From NCBI GenBank assembly GCA_001599815.1, contig BCIA01000003.1, positions 2,356,001 to 2,420,000 on the forward strand: a stretch of 64,000 nucleotides of DNA. The letters are read 5' to 3'. This DNA is from Furcasterigmium furcatum. Its lineage: Eukaryota; Ascomycota; Sordariomycetes; Glomerellales; Plectosphaerellaceae. The position numbers and the translations under genes are program-made. Positions 1 through 12,241 of this stretch are shown piece by piece; the stretch's first letter is position 1; each line of letters starts with the position of its first letter. The notes under the pieces were generated by a model that was given only the letters and a program-made list of their open reading frames with translations, did no database searches and was not told where the DNA came from.

Positions 1-375
1 CCTGCACGCCGTGTCAGACATGTCCCAGCTGAACAGGCTGCTGCCCAGGTGCACCTCCACTGTAGCCTCCCCGTCAGTAGAAACTGAAGCCAGTGGCCCG
101 CCGAGGGGGGCAAACGGTGATTTTCCGCCAATGCAACTCCTGAGACTCCTCGAAACGTCCCACTGGAACCCGCCGCCCCTCCTGATATCTATAGCTCTCG
201 TTCGCCTTGAGCCTCACTGTTCACGATCACCTCATCTGCTGGAGAAGCTTCTACAAGAAAGCAATCCATTCAGGCTCTTTTCATATTTCCCGTCCACGTA
301 GTAACACAAGTGATTAGCATGAGGATCCCTCGGTCCTCGGCCCGGCCGTATAATACACCACATATATCCGCACCC
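1..375. other. left flank, no gene recognised
   Basis: This is the 3' side of the glycosyltransferase gene at 376. A short open frame exists on the plus strand but starts at a non-ATG codon, has no recognisable motif and is probably chance. I see no tRNA or repeat. Confidence 0.5.
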
Positions 376-3300
376 TTACGCCTGCGGCAGCTTGAACGCG
401 AGACTGTCCCTGTCATCACTCACGATCCTGCCCCATTCCAGCAGCAGCCGGAACAGATACACCTCCATATCCTCCTTCCTCAGCGCCCGCGCCGCCCACT
501 CCCCGCCCTCACGCCCGATCCACTTGGCATCGCTCTGCCTCCCCTCCAGATCGACCGTCTGCCCGGACAGCCGACCCTCGTCCCCCTTGAGCCCGGTGAA
601 GTAGGCCAGCGTGCTGTGCAGTCCCTGGAAACGCACGTCGATCGGCACAAAGTGCACCCATGCAAACAGCCTCTCCGTGTACCACGCCCGGAAGATCGAC
701 GACACAAACGGCACGCTGGGTGATCGCAGCGCCCGCATGAAGCCCGGGTCCGGGCCCGTGTCAGAGTCCAGCAGCAGCACATATCGGTGCCGCAATGGAT
801 CGCCGGCCTCGCCCTCCACCGTGGACTGGCCGAACTCGACGCGCGCAGCGGCGCAGGTGGGAGTGTCGCAGGGGCCCCATGACGACGCGCCGACGTCGAA
901 CGGCAGAAGCCCGTTCGCCTCCGCCGCCGATACGCGCTGGTAGAACAGCGCGGGCTTCTTCTTCTCGGCCGATGTTGGGATCATGATGGTCACCTCCTCG
1001 CTTGCCGTGGCGTTGTTGACGAGGTGGAGCAGCCGGTGCTTCTGATGTCCGTGGAACAGATCGTCACTCATCTGCGCATCTCCCAGCTCACCCCGCCAGT
1101 GCAGCTTGTTAATGCGCGCCTGGAAGTCGATTCTCGACGCTGGCTTCTCGTCCAACGCTTTGGGCCAGGGGATGAGCACGTCACTGAACCCGTCCGCCTT
1201 GTGTCTGCTGAACACAGGTACCACCTCCTGAAACGGCGTGTATATCTTCCTCGACATGTGGAAGCTGTGGAGGCGGGAGATGTCGGGCTGATGGCAGCGA
1301 CTGAGCGATCGTTCGAAATGTTTGACGTAGGGTCCGACGGTATGACGGGCGGTGCAGGAGAAGCAAAAGTCTCGCACGTTCCAGTGGCTGGTCGCCCTGC
1401 CAGCGGACCCAGCCGGGCAGGTCTGCGCTTCCATTTCCTGGAAGGCCAGGGCAGGCAGTATGTTTGGCTCAGCGATGGCATCGTCCACGTGTGCCCCCTT
1501 TTCTGCGTCCCCTTGATGCGGATCAGCAGGTTCAGATCCAGATTCCGGCTCGGGCGCCCGCTCCGGCTCCGCCTGCTCTCCGCGCTTATCGAGCAGATGG
1601 AGCCCGGTTGACAGGCTTGGCTTCTGGGCTTGGTGAAGGTTTGCCCATGAGGGAAGCGCCCTGGGTTCATCGCTCAGGTTGATGGGCAGCTCCATGTCGC
1701 CGAGGTGCTCGACGAACCCCTGGATCATCTCGACCAGCCGGTCTAGTATTTCGCGGTTCTCATCATGGGCCTGATAGTTGTGGGTGACTTTCTGTCCCAC
1801 GATCCTGACAAAAGCAACTTCTAGTTCCTGTGTCAGGATTTTGGTAGACATCTCCCGAATGACTCCTGGCTTCAGATTCCAGAATGGTGCCGTGTCATCC
1901 CTGATCTGCTGGAAATGGTCGATTATGGGCGTCTTCTTCGCCTTTGCAAAATCGAACCACTTGTCGAAGTTCGGGGGGGGATCCCGCCCGTTGTTTCTTT
2001 CCCTGTATTCGTCCACGGCAACGCGCAGTGTGTCACTAACGGATGCGTGACGCAGCCATCGGTCTGTCTCGATGCGAGCGCGGAAGACAAACTCGTCCAC
2101 TGGGTGCCTGTTTTGCGTCTGTGGGACGATCGGGACATAGATGGACATGCCGATGACGAAACCCAACAGGATGACGAGAATGAAGACCCGTCTCACAAAG
2201 AGGATGGAGCGGATGTTGGCCGTATATAGGAATAGACCGAAGCCGGGGAGAAGGGTGTAGAAAGGCAACAAGACGTAGGGCTTGGGTATGCTGTGCCACG
2301 TCTGCAGACTGGTTGCATTAAAGTAGGCGGCGATGGCGCCCGAAGCAAATGTAACAACGCCGAAAGGTTTCAGGGGCCCGGTTTCTGAGATGATCAGGCT
2401 GGTCGACACAATGAGCACTGCTACTGTGAAGCTGTCATTGATCATATCGAAGATGTACAGCCAGCCAAGGCCCATGAAGCTGTGGCTGTACAGCGGCTCG
2501 TCGGCGGTCCCGAGCAGCTGTATTCTCAGGACCAGGTAGATCACCCAGACGGCACATGCCGATGTCCATTGGAGGCCGGCAAGAGTGCGAAGGCGACTTC
2601 TGGTCGTCTTGGACCAGGCGAGGACGCGCCACAGCAGAATAGCGATCAGAGCGTCCAGGAGGAGGCCGGCGATCTGCATCGACAAGACCCATACTCGGTT
2701 ATCCAGAACTGCGGAGCAGAAGTATGTCGAGTGCGTCTTCTGACCAACGGCCAGGTATGTTCCGGAAGTGATGAGAATGACGCTTGTAGCGAGTGTCAAG
2801 GGCGCCCGCTTGAACCAGTCGGTGATCTCATCGCCCAGATCTGGCCACATGTTGTCCGGGTCAAGGGAGGGCCGACTTTTTCGGCCAAAGAAGACATCGT
2901 GGAAAACAATTAATGTACATAGAAAAGACTAGGAGAGTCAGCACGACGATACTGCTCAGGCTGAGAGGATAGTTACCTCGATGCCGGGGGTCGAGCATTG
3001 GAGCTGTGAGGTGGTCTGATGGAAGACCTCGATGCGGAGGACGAGACAGGCCACGATGGCTGGCACAAAGTAGCGCCGTGGCCGCTTGGCGAGAGTGTGG
3101 GAGGACTCCTTGCTGAGCAGTGATGAGTTTTCATCTGCGCCTCATCGTCAGTTCGGTCGCCGGCAGTACGTATATCATGGAGGTGGATGGATGGGCGTAC
3201 CAAACCGGCCGTCCGAGCCCGGCAGCCATTTTGAGAAGTAGCTCGCTATCCATGTGAATCCTGAAGATAGGAGCAAGATGATGACGACAGAGAACCTTGG
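376..3300 (-). CDS. GT90 (CAP10-like) glycosyltransferase, multi-pass membrane protein; 5' end unresolved
   Basis: Capsule-associated-protein-type glycosyltransferase (family GT90), expected in the Golgi/secretory membrane; substrate unknown. The main exon is 2928..376 and a second exon is 3134..2977, joined by a 48-nt intron with a CTGAC branch site. A third, upstream exon ends at 3201 (GTACGC donor, phase-compatible) and encodes a hydrophobic stretch that looks like a signal anchor. I find no ATG in that frame before the next stop, so the true first exon is missing from my model. The N-terminal half carries about seven hydrophobic segments. The C-terminal half holds the family signature: FSDVLIPW followed by a WRG motif, then LLDSDTG and a WYTERLFAWVHFVPID block, the usual CAP10 sugar-transfer region. 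A low-complexity Glu/Pro-rich linker separates the two halves. It is transcribed divergently from PFA4. Confidence 0.8.
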
Positions 3301-4086
3301 CCATTCTGGCAGTGTGTCAGTTTGGATGGAGTATGAACGGTATTGATGCCAAGCTCGTCTTGGCGGGGATGAGGCTCAACTGACGACTGAGGGTGTGCGA
3401 CTCGAAATTGTGCGATATCCAAAGGAAAGAGACCACGGCGCTATGCAATGTCAGTTCCCTGGTACCTATGTTGTGGGCAGGGGCGAGGGCGGTGGACGCA
3501 CGACACGGCCGTGAGCTGGAGTCGCCAGTCGTCGGCCATTTGTGTTCAAGCTGAGGCTGACGAGCGAAGTGCCAAGCCGTCTTCTCTAAATAAGGGCGTC
3601 TGGCGTCATCAGGGGCCCGGCGTGCGCGGGTTCACCGGGGAGAGCTGCGGCGGATACAGTGAACGACGGTCGGCAAGCATTGGAGACGCGCAGATGGGTG
3701 GAGGGCACGTCGGGTCTCGTCTTTGGTGTTTCATTCATCTCGAGTCTCAAGGCCAAATCACAAATCAGGGGATACGAGGTGAAAGGACCCTGGCTTATGT
3801 AATTTCCCAGCTTCCTTCCCCTGGGTACCACTGTTCGACGCGTAATTCTAGCCCGCCTCCCAGCAAACCGCGTCAAGCTCCAGTGCCGATCCGACACTAA
3901 ATTTATCCCGCCATCAGCAGACCCCTGACTAACTAAACCGAACCCTTGACATCAGTCGTCCACCTGTCAGTCTCTCTCTCCACCAAAACTCGACTCGACC
4001 TCCGCGACAAGACGAGCACACATCATATATGCCGCCTTGAGCAGACCCGAAATCCCCTCCAGTCCTTTCCGACAGCCCATGGCGCC
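3301..4086. promoter_or_regulatory. divergent intergenic region between GT90 gene and PFA4
   Basis: This stretch must hold the promoters and 5' leaders of the two divergent genes. The PFA4 side (about 3900-4080) is pyrimidine/CA-rich, as is usual for fungal leaders. I see no clear TATA box or convincing additional gene. Confidence 0.4.
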
Positions 4087-5442
4087 ATGGCTGGCATCGG
4101 CGACGCCCCCTTTATCCAGAGGCTTGCCGTCCCTGCCGTCTGCATCCTGATCGCCTTCCTCGGCTACTCCTCCCAGATCCTCTTCTACTTCGCCCGAGAC
4201 CTCCGGCCAGGTCCCCTCACCCGCTCCGAGACCATCATCTTCAACTTCCTCCTCATATGCCTGTGGTACACCTACTACAAGGCCTGCACCGTCGACCCCG
4301 GCCGCTTCACCTTCACCTCCACCGTCCTCGAGGTCCCCTCCGACGATGACCTCCCCTCCTCCGCTTCGGACGACGACGACGACGACAGCGTCGAGGAAGA
4401 TGAAGATACCCCTCTAAAGAAGTCCAAACCATCTCAGAAGCCCAGGCGCTGGTGCCACAAGTGCGCCGCCCCGAAACCTCCTCGCGCCCACCACTGCCGG
4501 ATATGCGCCCGCTGCATCCCCAGAATGGACCACCACTGCCCCTGGACCTCAAACTGCGTCTCCCACACGACCTTCCCCCACTTCCTCCGCTTCCTCTTCT
4601 ACGCCAACGTCGCCCTCGGACACCTCTGCATCCTCCTCTTCTACCGCTTCGCCAGCATCTGGGCCGACCGCAACCTCCCCGCCTACCTCGGCCCCTCCCT
4701 CCCCGTCCTCGTCCACCTCTCCTTCCTCGCGCCCGTCTGCTTCTTCACCACCTTCATCCTGGTCGTCATGCTCGTCTCAACGGGCAAGGACTGGGTCTCC
4801 AACACCACGACCATCGAGGGCTGGGAGATCGAGAAGCACAACGAGGTCGTCGCGCGCTCGCGCAGCGGCAAGGGGCGCTGGTGGTCCGAGGACGGCGAGG
4901 AGGACGACCGTCCCCGCATCATCGAGAAGGTCGAGTTCCCCTACGACATCGGCTTCTTCGAGAACATGTCACAGGCCATGGGGACATCGAATCCCATCGT
5001 CTGGGTCCTTCCCTGGTCCGGGAACCCCGTCGTGGCGCCGACGGAAGGCAAGGGGTCGGGCTGGGAATTCGAGGAGAACGGCTTCAACGACACGGAGGGG
5101 CTGTGGCCGCCCCCGAACCCGGATAAGAAGCCCCCGAAACACCTGGTGCGCGGCGGGAAGTTGCGGTGGCCCGGCGCGCGAGGGTCTGGCGACGAGGCCG
5201 TGCAGGTCGTCCCGACATATTCCAGTCGGGAGGACGAGATCGAGGCGTTCCGCAAGAGACAGGAGGCCGACCTCCGCAGGCGGCAGGAGAACAGGTCTCG
5301 CCTGATGGCGGAGCTGGAGGAGGTCGCGGACTACGACATCGTCGACGACGCCATCCCTGTCGACCAGGAAGACGACGAAGTCCCCCTCGCCGAACTCATG
5401 CGGCGGAGAAAAGTCCTCCGCAAAGATGGGCAAGGGGAGTAA
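4087..5442 (+). CDS. pfa4: Palmitoyltransferase PFA4 (DHHC family)
   Basis: Protein S-acyltransferase of the endoplasmic reticulum; the yeast orthologue palmitoylates chitin synthase Chs3. Single exon, 451 residues. The frame is open further upstream, but the start at 4087 gives MAGIGDAPF, the normal family N-terminus, directly before the first membrane span. Four transmembrane segments surround a cysteine-rich domain beginning at Trp122, with the catalytic DHHC at residues 148-151 (DHHCPW). After the third and fourth spans comes the typical DWVSNTTTIEGWE block, then a long charged cytosolic tail. An acidic run (about residues 84-105) lies between the second span and the cysteine-rich domain. 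No introns are apparent. Identification is firm from the DHHC domain plus the Pfa4-specific flanks. Confidence 0.93.
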   Translation: MAGIGDAPFIQRLAVPAVCILIAFLGYSSQILFYFARDLRPGPLTRSETIIFNFLLICLWYTYYKACTVDPGRFTFTSTVLEVPSDDDLPSSASDDDDDDSVEEDEDTPLKKSKPSQKPRRWCHKCAAPKPPRAHHCRICARCIPRMDHHCPWTSNCVSHTTFPHFLRFLFYANVALGHLCILLFYRFASIWADRNLPAYLGPSLPVLVHLSFLAPVCFFTTFILVVMLVSTGKDWVSNTTTIEGWEIEKHNEVVARSRSGKGRWWSEDGEEDDRPRIIEKVEFPYDIGFFENMSQAMGTSNPIVWVLPWSGNPVVAPTEGKGSGWEFEENGFNDTEGLWPPPNPDKKPPKHLVRGGKLRWPGARGSGDEAVQVVPTYSSREDEIEAFRKRQEADLRRRQENRSRLMAELEEVADYDIVDDAIPVDQEDDEVPLAELMRRRKVLRKDGQGE

Positions 5443-5861
5443 TCTAGACGAGACCACACATGTACGATCACGAAGGGCATGACACGTAGACAACCACATC
5501 ATATGTAATGCGACAGCGAGGGTTACAGGGCAATCTATTGAACATGATTCTGGAGAAAAGAAAATCTCAAAGGCCGGAAAAATCGAAAGGAGAAGACAAC
5601 AGGCATCCAACCCGGCCGGCTCCAACGCCTACCTAACGCGAGGGATACCCCTCCTCCCGTGGGGCCTGTAAATGTTTGTTTACTCTACAAGCGAGCGCAA
5701 GAGGCATAAGCAAAGCGGGCATGCAATTTTGTTTGTCCACCGGCGGCGAGTCGCCGAACGTCCAACCAGGAAAAACAAAATGTCATCTTCATCTTCCCGT
5801 CAACCGTGTAAGCAGCGTGTATCGTTTCCATGAACAGCGCTTGGCTCGGAAAATGTCTCGT
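5443..5861. other. convergent intergenic region PFA4 / myosin I
   Basis: Short stretch holding the two facing 3' untranslated regions. Nothing else is recognisable in it. Confidence 0.5.
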
Positions 5862-8800
5862 CTACCAGTCATCGTCATCCTCCTTCTTTTGCATCGCGTT
5901 CTTCCTCGCGAGTAGCGCGTCCGCGAGGCTGTTCCCCAGACTCGGCGTCGGCGTGTTGCTCCTGCTACCGTCCGACCCGCTCGCGCCGTTGCTGATCACC
6001 GAGTCCCGCGGCTGCAGGCCGGCCGGCTTCCGTCCCGCCGCAGGCCGCTTGACCGGCGGCTGGGGCGGGGTGGGCCTCCCACGAACGGAGCCGTTCTGCA
6101 CAGGCGGCGGGGGAGGGGCACGAGGTGCGGGCGCCGGCGCCGGCGGCGCCTCCGCCGGGAGTTCCTCGACATAGGCGGCGGGTACCCAGGCTTGGCCTTG
6201 GGGGTTCTTGCCGAGCCACCAACCTGCGAAGATGTCAGCGGTGAGCGTGTCAGGGAGAGAGGGTTAGAGCTTACCATTGTTCTCCTTTTGGATGATCTCG
6301 ATAACGTCGTTTGCCTTGATGGAAAGCTCGTTATCCTTTTGGCCCTGGAAGTCGTAGAGAACCTTGGCCATGATCTTGGCCTTGGCGGGAGGAGCAGAGG
6401 GCGGCGGAGGCGGTGGGACGGGCCGACCCGTGGAAGCGTTCCGCGTGTGAGAGGGAATCGGTTGGGAGAAGTTGGCCGCGGCCGGCTGAGCAGCAGCGGG
6501 CTGGGGTTGACTGGGCACAGGCCGGGCGAAGGCATTGGAAGCAGCCGGGGTGGGCACAGGCCGAGGCTGCGGTTTCCGGCTGTTGCCCTGAATCCTGGAC
6601 GGCCTGCCGTTGGGACCTCCCGGTTTGATGAGCTTGCCTCGGGTGATGGGGCGAGGGGGCACGGGCTTGCCCTTGGGTGTAGGCATAGATCGTGAGTTCG
6701 GAGGCTCGCCGCGCTGGGTGTGAATGGTACCGCTCTTGTAGAAGTCGACCCTCTGCTGAGAGTCTGAGAGGACCTTGACCTGCTGCATCTTGCCCGGCTT
6801 CTTAGCGTATTGGATGCTCTCGGCAATCTGCAGGCTGAAGCCACCAGGCATCACCCGCTGCATCTGCGTGAACATTTCCGTCTTCAGGATACAGTTCATG
6901 AGAGGGTCGGCCTCCTGTGGCGATCCCACAAGCAGGGAGAACCAGTCATCGTAGCAGGTCGAGGCACCGATGCCCTTGATAGCGCCCAGAGGAATGGAAC
7001 GCTCGACGGAGATCTTGGGCTGGCCGCCAACAAGCATCATCGCGACGATATAGAACTTGCTGTTTGTCACGATGATGGTCCTCGGGCTAGGCTTACTGGA
7101 TCGACCAAACTTGGCTTCCAAAACCTCACCACGGCAGGAGAACACCGCCCTCTCGTTGTGCCCCAAGCCGATTGAGCTTGCGATCTCCGAGCCAAAGCCG
7201 GTCGATGCATTGATGCCCAGATAGTCACCAAGGAAGCGCCTCGATCCAAGCAAACTCATGCGACGCCTGCCCTTGCGGCCACCCAGGACTTGGTGGCCGT
7301 GATCCCTGAGCTGCAGGTATTCGGCACCAGTCCGCTTCTTCCGCCAGAACCTCTGGATGCGGGTAGCGGACTCTGCCCTGTACGCGAGATAGGCACGCCA
7401 CATACGCTGAATTCGCGTGGCCATGTTATGCCAGTAGCGGTCGCGCATGTGCTCCAGCGCGAACAGGGTCTCGGGGGCCTTGATGAAGGCCTTGGTAGTA
7501 CCCAGCTGCCACTCTTCCCTGGGGATGCTGGTGTCCTTGAGGATCTGCTTGACGGCGTCCTCATACGAGCCCTGCCACGTGTACTCGCCGGCGTAGGAAG
7601 TCGCGGGTGAGAGAAGGAAGAAGCGGTCGACAAACTTCTCGAAGGACTGTCGGTAAGCGAAACCGGCGCGACGAATGCGCACGTTCTCCTGCAGACCGAG
7701 GTACTTGATCTGATGCAACACGTTGGGGACGTTGTATTCCGTCGGCGACTTGTTCTCGTTCGGCTTGATAGTCCGGATGTACGAGGGCTGGCACTTCATC
7801 AGGGTCTCCACCAGGGCGTTGGCGGACGACCTGATACGGTCACCAGCCGAGGGAGGCTGCTTCCTGTTGTCCTGGTCGACTTGCTGGGGGAAGATGGTGT
7901 GCACAAACTGGTTCTGGCTGACCTGGAAGACGTTGAGAAGTCCCTTCAGGAGCTGATCCTTGTTCTTGTCCGTAATACCGTCCACAGTGTAGCCGACATC
8001 GCCAGCATAGTGCTTGATGATGAAGCTGCCCTGGCGGGGCGTGAGATGAGGGTTGGACATGCCGTTGATGCTCTGCATGAACGTTCGGTCGCAAGCAGCG
8101 GGGTCGGCGTGCGCCGTCTTGGTGGCGTCCTTCATGGCCGAGAAGACACCCGGAGGCCGTGTCGACTCGATCAGGTCGCACACGATCTTGTTGTCGAAGT
8201 ACTTGATGGGCGTCCACTGAATCTGCTCACGGGCGTACTCCTCCTGCTCGGTCTTGAGCGTCAGCTGGATGAAGATCTGCTGAAGCTTCTCGTTGACGTA
8301 GTTGATGCATAGCTGCTCGAAGCTGTTCTTCTCGAAGATTTCGAAACCGTAGATATCTAGAATGCCAATGTTGTTCTGCGTGGCCTGCTTGGCCTTGAGC
8401 GACTTGTTGACGCGGCCGACGATCCAATCGAAGAGGTTGTTGTAGATGGCCTTGGAGAGCGCATCACGAGTGGCGGTAGCCTGGGCAGGATTCGCGGGAG
8501 ACTCGATGACCTCGCCGTTGCGGGGCGTGAGAATGCGGATCGTGATGGCCTTGATCAGCTGTTGGGGGGTCACCTCCAGCAGATAGGCCAGGAAGTCTAC
8601 CACAGACTGGTCGGTGACGGCTGCGTAGCCGTCATCGCCCTCGGTGAACTGGATGTTGCCGCACCAGAGGACGGCTGCGAGCATGCGGAAGATGTCGTCC
8701 TGCTCCGCCTGTGTAAGACCAATAATCTTCATGGCATTGAGCGTGTCCTGGTACTCCGCCAGATCATCGATGCCGTCGACGTCGAAGCACTTGGATCGGC

Positions 8801-9717
8801 TCGTGTAGACGTAGGTCTCGGGGGTCTGGACGCCGAATTGTTGTCGGTAGTTCTGGGAGGCACCCTTTGTGAACTGGTAGAAGATGTGGAAGTTTCGCTC
8901 GTTGACGATTTGGCCGACCACTCGCGACTTTTCCAGCAGGTAGTTGGTGATGTCGGCGCCGACAGGCTCGCCCTGGGCGTTGAAATGGATCTGGAGATAC
9001 TTGCCGAAGCGGGACGAGTTGTTGTTTCGCAGGGTCTTCGCGTTGCCGAAAGACTCGAGCAGGGGGTTGGTGGCCAGCACCATGTCCTTGATCTGTTTGA
9101 TGTCGCCCGACTCGCCGCCGGAGACGTTGGCGATGTACTGCATGATGCGCTTGGCGGCCTCGGTCTTGCCGGCGCCGGACTCGCCAGAGATGATGACACA
9201 CTGGTTATCGTGGTAGGCCTTCATGTTGTAGTAGGCCGATTCGGCAATGGCAAAGACGTGCGGGGGCATCTCCAACCTGTTCTTCCCCTTGTAGCTGTCG
9301 AGGACCTGGTCGGTGTAGATGCCCAGGTCCCGGAAGGGGTTGACGGACACCAGCACATGGCCAATGTATGTGTAGATCTCGCGGCCCTCGAACCGCTTCT
9401 TCAGGTTCTCGTTGATGGCCTCGTTGGAGACTTTGCTGAGCAGCGTCAGGTCGGAGACACCGATCTCCTTCTTCTTTGTAACTTCGTAGGTGGCCTTCTT
9501 GGGTTTGGCGGCCTGCCCGGACGCGCCCTGCTGGGCTTGCCTGGCGGACTTATCCTTAGGACGCCTCGAGATACCCTGTGATGATCGCGCGAGCTCGTCA
9601 GCATGACTGCGACCTGCCTGGCAAAGCCTGCTGCCTTGTGTTTCTCCGGCGGATCTCCAGTCCAGGCGGACAGGGCGGGCAGGGGGGCTTCGTGATGCGC
9701 GGGGAGTGTCTCACCAT
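5862..9717 (-). CDS. myoA: Class I myosin (MyoA/Myo5 type)
   Basis: Actin motor for endocytosis and polarised hyphal growth, working with Arp2/3 at cortical patches. Three exons: 9717..9715 (the ATG alone), 9575..6275 and 6223..5862, giving 1221 residues, the normal length. The 139-nt first intron starts GTGAGA directly after the ATG and ends CACAG; the next codons GISRRP match the usual MG-SRRP start. Domains in order: motor head with P-loop GESGAGKT at residues 132-139; a serine at 360 in ESPAN that by my counting aligns with the regulatory Ser371 of Aspergillus nidulans MyoA; two IQ motifs (TRIQRMWRAY and TRIQRFW); a basic TH1 tail; a Pro-rich segment; an SH3 domain interrupted by the last intron; and a C-terminal acidic DDDDW peptide that in the family binds Arp2/3. 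Confidence 0.97.
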
Positions 9718-10342
9718 GGTGGGCGGTTTCTCCAAGGGAAGAGAGCAAGCAGGTGCGGTATTCCGGCTAGAATAGCACGATTGTAGGTGCGGCGGCGGTC
9801 GATCTCGTTTGATGGAGGGGTTGTTTGGGGGGAGGATTCGGCATGCGACCGCGATGTGAAGGAGTGCGTTCTTGGGCAATGACGTTTGGGGTGCCTTGGG
9901 GTGAGAGATTACGCATTGCCAGTGTGGCTGGTTCCTGGGAATGGGAATGGCCACCTGCACCGGGCCACTGGCGGCAGAGGTGGTGGAGCACCGGCGGTCC
10001 GTTGGGCTGCAGCGAGCGACTCGAAGGTGCCTGGAGGAAGCTGCGCAAGCCCGCTGGAAGAGTCGGCAATGGCCCGAGGTTTTGCCGACGCCGTCTCAGA
10101 CTGCCCGGCGCCCGACGCGACGCCCCTGATGAGGGAAGGGATTTTGCGAAGAGACGCCGCCAGTACCGCGCTCAGACAGACGGATGGGGCTCGTCACCTC
10201 CAAGAAAGACCGTTTATTACGCACGGGGTATCCAAAAGACGCCGTTGCCTTCGAGTGCTATGATGAGTCCTCATCTCGTCCTTGTTTGCCCTTCCCAACG
10301 CCTCGCTGAAAATGCATGCCAGTTGAGATCGTGTCACTTGCT
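9718..10342. other. intergenic region upstream of myosin I
   Basis: Holds the myosin promoter and leader and the 3' end region of the F-box gene; both genes run leftward. No extra gene is supported. Confidence 0.45.
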
Positions 10343-12241
10343 TCACAGCCCCAAGCCCAGGTTCTGGACAAGGCGCGCTTCGTCTGCGTGCCTTTCCAAT
10401 GCCAGTCTCATCCCTTCGTTGTATTCGTCCTCCACACGCTTCATCGTCTCCTCCATCGCCGAGCGCGCTGGTTTCTCCTCAAAGTCCTCGGGCCTCGTGC
10501 CCGGCTTGCCCGAGAAACTGACAAGGCCAAGCCGCTCGCCCGTCCAGAATAGGATGTCATCATCATTTATTCTGTCGTGCCCGTCTGATAGCCCGGTGGA
10601 AAGCAGCTTGCGCGCAGAATCCCCGGCGCCGGGCATGCTGGAGAACAGCGAGGGCTTGTGCAGCGACTCGCTGAGCCCGATTCTGTGCCGCCGCACCTCG
10701 GTGAACCCGTCCCGCTCAAACCACTTGATGGTGCCGTGCCCATCCGCGAAAACGATGCGGGTGCCGTGGTTGACCACCGAGAGAATCTTGGACGCTGCTG
10801 CGGTCTGCCGATTCTTGGTGCACGAGTTGTGCTCCTTGCCGCCCCGGTTGGGGCCACTGGTCGCGGGCAGCCCGTACAGCTCTAGGGATCCCTTACCGTT
10901 GTACTCCCCACAAGCAATCAACGTGCGACCCTCCTTCTCCTTTGACAGTCGTACCTGGTCGGCAGACAGCTCGCCCCGTCGCCGTAGGTCGGTGTCCAGG
11001 GGTGAGAAGGAGTAGGGGAGGCATGCCAGGCTCGACAATCGGGCCCCGGAGTGCAGGCTGCCCACTACTGGCGCTGTGCGACCAATCCTCCGGCGGTCGT
11101 AGTGCAGGATATTGCTGAAGCGGCCAGCCACGTAGATGTCGTCCGACATGACAGACTGGTTCCCCATCACCGGCAAGTGCAAAATGCTCAGGGGATGTGG
11201 CTGTGAGAGAGGGGCGTATTGAGGGAGAGGGTCCGAGTCATAGATGTGGTCGACGCCAGCAGGGGAAGGAGATGATCTCGCGCGGTAGTCGTAGAGGTGA
11301 ATGCCCAAAGACGTGCCTACTGTGAGCGGCACGTCGGGTGAGGCCGCCGACAGTGCTGCGATGGACCACTCGAAAGGCTGGTCAGACACGACGCGCAGTG
11401 TCTCGAGGTCGACTTCCATGAGATGGCCCTGGACGCCGACGAAGGCGCTCCCCCGTTGGCTGTCCACACTGATGCACTCAACCACGCCGGTATCAATCTT
11501 ACGGGATCGTCCGACTGTGCCTGGTCCATCGATGTGCAGTATACCGGGCTCACTCTTGGCAACAATGGCCCCCTTGCGGCTGCCGCGTTGTCCCTTGACG
11601 TCCCAGAGGCAAATCGACCCATCATCGAGCGGAGAGACGGCCAGGGCGTTCCCTGGATCATTCGGCGGTTTGTAGAGAGCAACCCCTAGGACGTCCAGCC
11701 GATCCTCGACATTTCCATCCCTCACACAGGGCTGTTGCAGCCAATTCGTCGTGGCGGGCGAGTATCGCTGGACGTGCTCGTTGAACCATAGCACAGGCTC
11801 TCCAGGGTAGGCGGGGTCCCAGTTGGCGATGTCCATGTATCGTTGCTTCTTCCGCGCCTCTCTGAACTCTTCAAGAAGGTGCGGGGAAGGTTCCGAATCG
11901 CCAGAGATGAGGGCGGTCGGATCACCCAAGTCCAGGATGCCATCCCCGACATATTGCGACAATCGCCGTTTCCGCTCGAGATTCTCCAAGAATGAGGTGT
12001 CGTCGAACGTCCTCAGCCGCCAATGATTGTTGTCAAGCGACACCTTGCGCAGTCGGCGACACGAGGATTGCAGGCCAGGGAAGTCGGGGGGTTCTAGGAC
12101 TGAGGGGCAGAGAGGAGGATCCAGGTCAGCATCCAGTCGGATTTGTCAAGCAGGGACGACCAGAAGCTTACAAGAGAAGATCCGGAGGAGAATCTCGTCG
12201 GGAAGCTCCTGGAGCCTCGGGAGAATCGTCGGGATGGCCAT
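10343..12241 (-). CDS. F-box protein with WD40-like repeats
   Basis: Predicted substrate receptor of an SCF ubiquitin ligase. Two exons, 12241..12172 and 12099..10343, separated by a 72-nt intron (GTAAGC...CCTCAG), give 608 residues. Translating exon 1 shows LQELPDEILLRIFSF, the start of an F-box, which continues over the splice into LEPPDFPGLQSSCRRLRKV; an annotation starting inside exon 2 would lose the F-box. The C-terminal part contains WD-like strands such as GSICLWDVKG and IHLYDYRARS and a repeat-like GTIKWFERDG, consistent with a beta-propeller that selects substrates. The substrate is unknown. It lies head-to-head, at 3.3 kb distance, with noxA; no functional link follows from that. 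Confidence 0.82.

Noticed and set aside
8562..9581. 339-codon plus-strand open frame
   Set aside because: It lies entirely antisense to the myosin motor exon and is a Val/Leu/Asp-rich shadow of G/C-biased third positions; it has no domain.
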